NCBI RefSeq assembly: GCF_023101345.1
Contig: NZ_CP095848.1
Span: 309,501-373,500 of the forward strand
Length of the DNA stretch: 64,000 nt
Origin: Hymenobacter sublimis
GTDB lineage: Bacteria > Bacteroidota > Bacteroidia > Cytophagales > Hymenobacteraceae
Direction of reading: 5' to 3'
Below are positions 59,041 through 64,000 of the stretch, in pieces. Position numbers and translations under genes: made by a program. Below the pieces are notes generated by a model, which made no database searches, was not told the DNA's origin, and saw nothing but the letters and a program-made list of their open reading frames with translations. Positions within the stretch are counted from its first letter, which is position 1. The number at the start of each line of letters is the position of its first letter.

Positions 59041-61164
59041 CTAGTTTACAGCCTGATAGGGGACGCCCATGTTCTGGAACAAGAAGGCCCACTTGTCGGT
59101 CTGCTCACTGATAACCTGGGCCGTGGAGCGGCCGGCGCCGTGGCCGGCTTTCGTCTCGATGCGGATGAGCACCGGAGCGGGGCCTTGCTGGCTTTCCTGC
59201 AGCTTGGAAGCAAACTTGAAGGAGTGGGCCGGCACTACCCGGTCGTCGTGGTCGGCGGTAGTTACCATGGTGGCGGGGTAGGCGGCGGGCTTCAGGGCGT
59301 GGTAGGGCGAGTATTTGTAGAGGTACTCAAACATTTCCTTGGAGTCCTGGGCCGTGCCGTAGTCGTAGGCCCAGCCGGCGCCGGCCGTAAACTGGTTGTA
59401 GCGCAGCATGTCCATCACGCCCACGGCCGGGAAGGCTACCTTGAACAGCTCGGGGCGCTGAGCCATGGTAGCGCCCACCAGCAAACCGCCGTTCGAAGCG
59501 CCCGAAATAGCCAGGTAGTCCTTAGAGGTGTAGTTGTTCTTGGTCAGGTACTCGGCGGCGGCAATAAAGTCATCGAACACGTTCTGCTTCTGCAGCTTGG
59601 TGCCGGCCAGGTGCCACTTCTCGCCGTACTCGCCGCCGCCCCGGATGTTGGGCACGGCATAGATACCGCCATTCTCCAGCAGAATGATGTTGCTGGTGCT
59701 GAAGCCGGGCGTGACGCTGGAGTTAAAGCCCCCGTAGGCGTAGAGCAGGGTCGGGTTCTTGCCGTTCATCACCAAGCCTTTCTTGTAGGTGATAATCATC
59801 GGCACTTTGGTGCCATCCTTGGAGGTGTAAAACACCTGCTTCGACTCGAACTTGCTGGGGTCGAACTGCACGCCGGCCTTCTTGTAGACGGTGGATTTGC
59901 CGGTGGCAATGTCGTACTCGAAGATGGTGGGCGGGTAGATGTAGGAGGTGAAGGTGTAGTAGGTTTCCTTTTCCTCTTTTTTGGTACCGAAGCCACCAGC
60001 CGTGCCCACCGAAGGCAGCGTAATAGCCCGCTCCTTCTTGCCGTTCATATCGTACTGCTCAATAAGAGAGGTAGCGTCCTTGAGGTAGTTGGCGAAGATT
60101 TTGCCACCGCCGGTGCTGACGTTCAGCACGTTCTGGGTTTCCGGAATCAGGTTTTTCCAGTTGGCGGGCTTGGGGTTGGCCGCGTCCACGGTTACTACCC
60201 GGTTGTTGGGCGCATTCAGGTTGGTGAAGATGTAGAGCTTGCTGCCCACGTTGTCCACCACGTCCACATTGCTTTTCTCGTTGTCCACTACCTGCACAAT
60301 GGGGCTGCCCGGCTTGCTCAGGTCTTGGATGTACAGCTCATTGCCGGTGGTGGTATTCGCCCCACTGATAACCAGGAAACGCTCGTCCTCGGTCAGGGAA
60401 GCGCCGATGTAGCGGCGCGGTGTTTTCTCGCCCCCGAACACCAGCTTATCGGTGTTTTGCTTGGTGCCCAGCTTGTGGTAGTAGAGCTTGTGAATCTGGG
60501 TTTTGCCGGCTAGCTGGCTGCCCGCGGTGGGCTTGTCATAGGAGCTGTAGTAGAAGCCGTCGTTGCCTTTCCAGGCCAGGCCCGAGAACTTCACGTCCTT
60601 GAGCGTATCACCCACGATGCTCTTGTCAGCGGTTTTCAGTACGATGACCTTGCGCCAGTCGGAGCCGCCTTCCGAAATCTGGTAGGCGGCCAGTGAGCCG
60701 TCCTTGGTGAAGTTGATGCCCGCCAGCGAGGTAGTGCCGTCCTTGGAAAACTTATTCGGGTCGAGGAACACTTCCGGCGCCCCGTTGCCCACCTGCCGGT
60801 ACAGCACCGACTGACTTTGCAGGCCCGTGTTTTTGCTGAAGTAGGTGTACTTGCCTTCCTTGTAGGGGGCGCCGTACTTCTCGTAGTTCCACAGAGTTTC
60901 CAACCGCTTCCGGATGGCCTCCCGGTAAGGAATCTGGGCGAGGTAGCCCTGGGTCACCTTGTTTTCCTCCTGCACCCAGGCCTTGGTGTCGGGGGCCTGG
61001 TCGTTTTCCAGCCAGCGGTAAGGGTCGGCTACCTTGGTGCCGAAGTAGGTGGTAACGGTATCTACCTTCCGGGTTTGGGGGTAGGGCTGGGTTTTGATGG
61101 GCGCTTGGGCGGCGGCTTGGGAGCCTACCAGCAGAACCGCCAGGGAAGGAAACAGTCTTTTCAT
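59041..61164 (-). CDS. Secreted prolyl oligopeptidase (S9A)
   Basis: 707 residues with a signal peptide (MKRLFPSLAVLLVGSQAAAQ). N-terminal seven-bladed propeller after the start helix (ADPYRWLENDQAPDTKAWVQ), C-terminal alpha/beta hydrolase with nucleophile S557 in SGASNGGLLVGATM, then AFPAVGVMDMLRYNQFTAGA, DDRVVPAHSFKF (Asp) and TKAGHGAGRS (His), the S9A set. Cuts after proline in short peptides, outside the cytoplasm. Related only distantly to the S9 peptidase at 32611. Full length. Confidence 0.95.
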   Translation of the reverse strand: MKRLFPSLAVLLVGSQAAAQAPIKTQPYPQTRKVDTVTTYFGTKVADPYRWLENDQAPDTKAWVQEENKVTQGYLAQIPYREAIRKRLETLWNYEKYGAPYKEGKYTYFSKNTGLQSQSVLYRQVGNGAPEVFLDPNKFSKDGTTSLAGINFTKDGSLAAYQISEGGSDWRKVIVLKTADKSIVGDTLKDVKFSGLAWKGNDGFYYSSYDKPTAGSQLAGKTQIHKLYYHKLGTKQNTDKLVFGGEKTPRRYIGASLTEDERFLVISGANTTTGNELYIQDLSKPGSPIVQVVDNEKSNVDVVDNVGSKLYIFTNLNAPNNRVVTVDAANPKPANWKNLIPETQNVLNVSTGGGKIFANYLKDATSLIEQYDMNGKKERAITLPSVGTAGGFGTKKEEKETYYTFTSYIYPPTIFEYDIATGKSTVYKKAGVQFDPSKFESKQVFYTSKDGTKVPMIITYKKGLVMNGKNPTLLYAYGGFNSSVTPGFSTSNIILLENGGIYAVPNIRGGGEYGEKWHLAGTKLQKQNVFDDFIAAAEYLTKNNYTSKDYLAISGASNGGLLVGATMAQRPELFKVAFPAVGVMDMLRYNQFTAGAGWAYDYGTAQDSKEMFEYLYKYSPYHALKPAAYPATMVTTADHDDRVVPAHSFKFASKLQESQQGPAPVLIRIETKAGHGAGRSTAQVISEQTDKWAFLFQNMGVPYQAVN

Positions 61165-61362
61165 CGTGAGGAAGTAGGGTGCAGAAAGAAGATGTGCTTC
61201 GGGGTAAGTGAACTGTCACAGGCAAGATAAGAAAGCTGCGTCCAGTCTGCGCTACACCAGCCGTTGCTTCTAGCGGAAAGCCGCTTCCCCAGAACCCCAA
61301 GCCAGGTGCCCTGCGTAGGCCCAGGGCCGGCTACTTTAGCCGCACGCCTTTCCTTTTGCTAT

Positions 61363-62124
61363 ATGCCCACCATATATATCGGCTGCTCCGGCTTTTCGTA
61401 CCGCGACTGGAAAGGCGTGTTCTACCCCACCGACCTACCCCCGCGCAAGTGGTTTACCTACTACTGCACCCAGTTCAACACCCTGGAGCTGAACGTGACC
61501 TTCTACCGAATGCCCGAACTCAAGGCCTTTGAACAATGGTACCAGCAGAGCCCGGAGGACTTCCAGTTTGCCGTGAAAGCGCCCCGGCAGGTAACGCACT
61601 ACAAGAAGTTCGGGCCGGAAGCGGAGCCTATTCTGGCCGAGTTTTACGCAACTATCCGGGAAGGACTGGGCCAGAAGCTGGGCCCAGTACTGTTTCAGCT
61701 GCCACCCAAAGCCGCCTACACCGAGGAGTACTTAACCCGCATTATCGAGCAGCTCGACCCGGAGTTTCACAATGTCATCGAGTTTCGGCACCCAAGCTGG
61801 TGGGATGGGGAAGTATTTCGGCGGCTGGCCCGTCACGGCATCAGCTTTGTGGGCCAAAGCCACCCGCTACCCCTGCCCGATGAGGTAATCATCAACACGC
61901 CGCGGGTGTACTACCGCTTTCACGGCGTGCCGGATCTGTATAAGTCGGCGTACAGCCCGGAGTTTCTGACGCGGGTAGCCCACGAAATTGCCGCGGCCCC
62001 GGAAGCGCAGGAAGTGTACCTCTACTTCAACAACGGCATCGGTGGGGTAGGAGCCCTGAATGCCCAGCAGATGCAGCAGCTGTTCAAGCAGAGCACCCAG
62101 GAACAGGCCACGTGCGCAAATTGA
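61363..62124 (+). CDS. DUF72 protein, copy 1
   Basis: 253 residues from the ATG at 61363 (MPTIYIGCSGFSYRDWKGVF); upstream codons add no homology. TIM-barrel fold, DUF72 pattern: GCSGFSYRDWKGVFYP, NTLELNVTFYRMP, FAVKAPRQVTHYKKF, FQLPPKAAYTEEYL, VIEFRHPSWWDGEVFRRLAR, YYRFHGVPDLYKSAYS, YLYFNNGIGGVGALNAQQM. Function unresolved; a link to DNA or nucleotide repair has been suggested for the family, which I cannot check. A second copy starts 1.7 kb further on. Confidence 0.92.
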   Translation: MPTIYIGCSGFSYRDWKGVFYPTDLPPRKWFTYYCTQFNTLELNVTFYRMPELKAFEQWYQQSPEDFQFAVKAPRQVTHYKKFGPEAEPILAEFYATIREGLGQKLGPVLFQLPPKAAYTEEYLTRIIEQLDPEFHNVIEFRHPSWWDGEVFRRLARHGISFVGQSHPLPLPDEVIINTPRVYYRFHGVPDLYKSAYSPEFLTRVAHEIAAAPEAQEVYLYFNNGIGGVGALNAQQMQQLFKQSTQEQATCAN

Positions 62125-62215
62125 CGGGCGTTTGCTACCCTAAAACGCCCCGACATACTTTCTAGCGCGTTATTTCAGCCGGAACTGAAGAAGCCCACCT
62201 GTACCCCAAAAACAC

Positions 62216-62316
62216 GTCATCCTGCGCAGCGCGAAGGACCTTATCATGCCTGGACAAGTTTCGTAATAACGGGCTCGTTCAAACATGATAAGGTCCTTCG
62301 CGCTGCGCAGGATGAC
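62216..62316. repeat. GTCAT-type inverted repeat, copy 3
   Basis: Left arm 62216-62248 (GTCATCCTGCGCAGCGCGAA then GGACCTTATCATG) and right arm 62284-62316 are perfect reverse complements over 33 bp, around a 35-nt centre. No T-tract. Confidence 0.93.
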
Positions 62317-62353
62317 AGGTAGAAAAGTGCGGTTGCCGTCTAGCGGTAGGTCA

Positions 62354-62418
62354 CCCGTCGTGCCTTCTATACCCTGGTAGTAGGATATTTTCTGCTGGCG
62401 TATAGAAGGCACGGCGGG
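62354..62418. repeat. Second inverted repeat next to copy 3
   Basis: CCCGTCGTGCCTTCTATAC (62354-62372) and GTATAGAAGGCACGGCGGG (62400-62418) pair with one mismatch over 19 bp around a 27-nt AT-rich loop. It shares no sequence with the neighbouring repeat. Confidence 0.85.
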
Positions 62419-62440
62419 TAGCGGCGTCGAGAGGCGCAGC

Positions 62441-62791
62441 TTAGTCGTTTCCTGCGGTGGGATTCTTGCCAGAGGACGTGTTCATAGCAGTTTCACCGGT
62501 TTGGCCTTCGCCGCTCTTCATGCCGGCCCGGTTGCCTTTCTCAGTAGGAGCCGTCATGCCAGTACCACTATTCATGTCGCCGGCTATTTGGTTTTCAAAG
62601 GACTCAGGTCGGTTACCCACGGCTACGTGGGGCTGGCTGGCCTGGCCCGGCAAGCCACTGCGCACCGACCGGTCCTGATCGGTGGAGCCTAGGTGCTGGG
62701 CCTGTTCCGAAGACTGGTTGCTGATTTTGTCGTTGGCGTTGGCCCCGGAGTTGGGGTCGTGCTGGCTGCGTTTTCCAGATTGCTTAGACAT
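62441..62791 (-). CDS. Disordered polar protein of unknown function
   Basis: 116 residues from the ATG at 62791 (MSKQSGKRSQHDPNSGANAN). No hydrophobic stretch longer than a few residues; rich in Gly, Ser, Asn, Gln, Thr. Likely unfolded, possibly a stress or hydrophilin-like protein; no family found. The frame upstream of the ATG is open but of different composition. Confidence 0.6.
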   Translation of the reverse strand: MSKQSGKRSQHDPNSGANANDKISNQSSEQAQHLGSTDQDRSVRSGLPGQASQPHVAVGNRPESFENQIAGDMNSGTGMTAPTEKGNRAGMKSGEGQTGETAMNTSSGKNPTAGND

Positions 62792-63114
62792 GCTCGTAAG
62801 GATTAGGTGGTGGGAATATGGCCGACAGACCAGTCCGTTAATTCCAGCGTCGGGCCCGTTAGTGGTACGCTGCCCGGCAGGCGCAGTTGCGTTAGGAGCG
62901 GAAAAACCCACGGCAGTACTGTTAAGCTCATCTGTTGTTAATCAATGGGTTAGATAGGCGAACTTGGGGAACCGTCGATCTGGCTTCGCGCTACGTAAGC
63001 AGCGGCAGTTTGGCGCCCTCCGGTATGGGTAGGCACCGGGCGCGGCTAGCTCGACATAACTTTCCGGCCCGGGTGCTACGTACGCTTCAGGTACCCTTAC
63101 GTATCTGTTCGGCC
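62792..63114. other. 323-bp stretch with no recognised gene
   Basis: High G+C, without repeat or terminator. TATCTGTT (63101-63108) just before the next gene is a poor match to TAnnTTTG, and no other promoter is clear. It separates two divergent transcription units. Confidence 0.5.
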
Positions 63115-63351
63115 ATGATGAAACGGGTAGTTGCTACCTGGCTTGCCAGTTTACTTCTGCTGACGGGCCCGGCGGCCTGGGCCTGCCAGGTGTGCCGCCC
63201 CCGGGTGCACGCCGGGATTCACAACGCCGAGTACACCGCCAACCTACTCCTGTTGCTGCTGCCCGTGGCGGTAGTGCTCCTCGTAGGGTTGGGCTTGTTC
63301 TACGCTCCGACCCTCAAAGCTCGCCTAACTTCTCCCTCCGCCCATGACTGA
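63115..63351 (+). CDS. Small exported membrane protein with CxxCRPRV motif
   Basis: 78 residues from the ATG at 63115 (or 63118). Signal peptide (MMKRVVATWLASLLLLTGPA), then WACQVCRPRVHAGIHNAEYT and one span (LLLLLLPVAVVLLVGLGLFY). The CxxC after cleavage could bind metal or haem, or be oxidised. Its stop overlaps the next start by 8 bp (ATGACTGA), so the two are co-translated. Confidence 0.78.
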   Translation: MMKRVVATWLASLLLLTGPAAWACQVCRPRVHAGIHNAEYTANLLLLLLPVAVVLLVGLGLFYAPTLKARLTSPSAHD

Positions 63352-63841
63352 GCCCCTACACCGTACCCCTCTAATTGCCGCCGGCCTGCTGATGGGGGCT
63401 GGGCTGGGTGGCTTCGTGGATGGCATTGTGCTGCACCAAATTCTGCAGTGGCACAACATGCTCTCCAACCAATTGCCGCCCAACACCTTGGTAGCCGCTA
63501 AAGTAAACATGTACTGGGACGGGGTATTTCACGCGGCGGTGTGGGTGCTCACGGCCATCGGGCTGCGGGTGCTGTGGGCCGCCAGCCGGCGCCTGGATGT
63601 AGCATGGTCGGGGCGCACGTTGGTGGGTGGGCTGCTGCTGGGGTGGGGCCTGTTCAATGTGGTGGAAGGCCTGATTGACCACACCCTGCTCGGGCTCCAT
63701 CACGTGTATGAGTACACCGATGAGAAGCTGCCCTGGGATATGGCTTTCCTGGCTTTTGGGGCCTTGCTGCTGCTGGCGGGCTGGGGCTTCATTCGGGCGG
63801 GCCGCCGGGATGTTAGGCCGCGCACCGCTTACCAGGCTTAA
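63344..63841 (+). CDS. DUF2243 membrane protein
   Basis: 165 residues, four spans. DUF2243 pattern: GAGLGGFVDGIVLHQILQWH (Asp, His in the first span), WDGVFHAAVWVLTAIGL (second), GGLLLGWGLFNVVEGLIDHT (third), and HHVYEYTDEKLPWDMAFL. Histidine and aspartate placed in spans suggest metal or haem binding; function unknown. Partner of the small upstream protein. Confidence 0.92.
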   Translation: MTEPLHRTPLIAAGLLMGAGLGGFVDGIVLHQILQWHNMLSNQLPPNTLVAAKVNMYWDGVFHAAVWVLTAIGLRVLWAASRRLDVAWSGRTLVGGLLLGWGLFNVVEGLIDHTLLGLHHVYEYTDEKLPWDMAFLAFGALLLLAGWGFIRAGRRDVRPRTAYQA

Positions 63842-63844
63842 GGT

Positions 63845-64000
63845 ATGCCGATGCTTTCTTCAGGCGCTGCTGCGCCACCTTCAACCACCTACCACATTGG
63901 CTGCTCGGGTTTTCACTACAAGCACTGGAAAGGCGTATTCTACCCCGAAAAGCTACCCCAGCGCCGCTGGTTCGAGTTTTACCACCAGCACTTCCGCACC
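63845..64000 (+). CDS. DUF72 protein, copy 2 (3' end cut by window edge)
   Basis: 52 codons to the window edge, from the ATG at 63845, 3 bp after the DUF2243 stop. After about 15 variable residues it reads YHIGCSGFHYKHWKGVFYPE and KLPQRRWFEFYHQHFRT, clearly the DUF72 start, similar to the copy at 61363 (GCSGFSYRDWKGVFYP). It may be in one transcript with the DUF2243 pair. Confidence 0.9.
   Translation, partial: MPMLSSGAAAPPSTTYHIGCSGFHYKHWKGVFYPEKLPQRRWFEFYHQHFRT

Noticed and set aside
58726..60513. 595-codon open frame on the + strand across the prolyl oligopeptidase gene
   Set aside because: It is antisense to a full-length S9A gene with intact catalytic motifs; composition (Val/Gly/His-rich) is that expected of a reverse-strand shadow in high-G+C DNA, and no family is visible.

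Overview
The window reads as chromosomal DNA of a Bacteroidota bacterium of the Cytophagales, most likely Hymenobacter or a close relative. Reasons: high G+C, almost no Shine-Dalgarno sites before starts, promoter elements of the Bacteroidota type (TTTG, about 19 nt, then TAnnTTTG), a large surface protein with a type IX secretion (T9SS) C-terminal sorting domain, SusD-style surface lipoproteins with acidic residues after the lipobox cysteine, and a complex I with a short NuoG. The genus is inference from gene content. I saw no rRNA, tRNA, CRISPR array or intact insertion sequence.

Layout. 1-5.1 kb: a truncated secreted protein, a small exported protein, aspS, an empty repeat-bearing stretch and a DUF937-TM-OmpA fusion. 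5.1-23.9 kb: complex I, all on the minus strand, in two blocks. The upstream block nuoABCDEFGHIJ (23813 to 15270) has a near-perfect promoter before nuoA and ends at a terminator at 15213-15240. The downstream block nuoK-L-x-M-N (10748 to 5152) has its own candidate promoter; x is a small membrane protein of superinfection-immunity type coupled to nuoM. About 4.5 kb of unrelated genes separates the blocks (an STM3941-like protein, a serine hydrolase, an ECF sigma factor with a membrane partner, a MaoC hydratase). 23.9-30.6 kb: a Uma2 nuclease broken by one stop codon, pruA, a GH43 glycosidase, a phage-type nucleotide kinase, a YjjG-like phosphatase, a [2Fe-2S] thioredoxin-like protein, an ArsR regulator and a CarboxypepD_reg-like protein. 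30.9-46.4 kb: a type II NADH dehydrogenase, peptidases S9 and M1, lipoproteins, HupE/UreJ, the 1338-residue T9SS cargo and a beta-propeller lipoprotein. 46.5-49.1 kb: clpB. 49.2-55.3 kb: an accessory stretch with an AT-rich AAA ATPase, a coupled orphan gene pair, twin membrane proteins, a B3-type metallo-beta-lactamase-like protein and an ABC-F ATPase. 55.3-64 kb: an orphan small gene, pfkB, a HipA-like kinase overlapping a DUF3037 gene, a NUDIX hydrolase, a prolyl oligopeptidase, two DUF72 genes (the last cut by the window edge) and a DUF2243 membrane pair.

How it works together. The core is aerobic respiration: complex I and NDH-2 give two routes from NADH to quinone, one proton-pumping and one not, and PruA feeds NADH from proline. 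Secreted peptidases, GH43 and T9SS cargo suit a polymer-degrading environmental bacterium. The most striking non-coding feature is a set of intergenic inverted repeats in several sequence families. They fill every gap longer than about 85 bp inside nuoA-H, and several arms run up to or into a neighbouring stop codon. The best candidates for a poorly described system are the HipA-like kinase/DUF3037 pair, the coupled 52-aa/203-aa orphan pair with a terminator-like hairpin inside the second gene, the stand-alone AT-rich ATPase, and the immunity-like protein inside the nuo operon.
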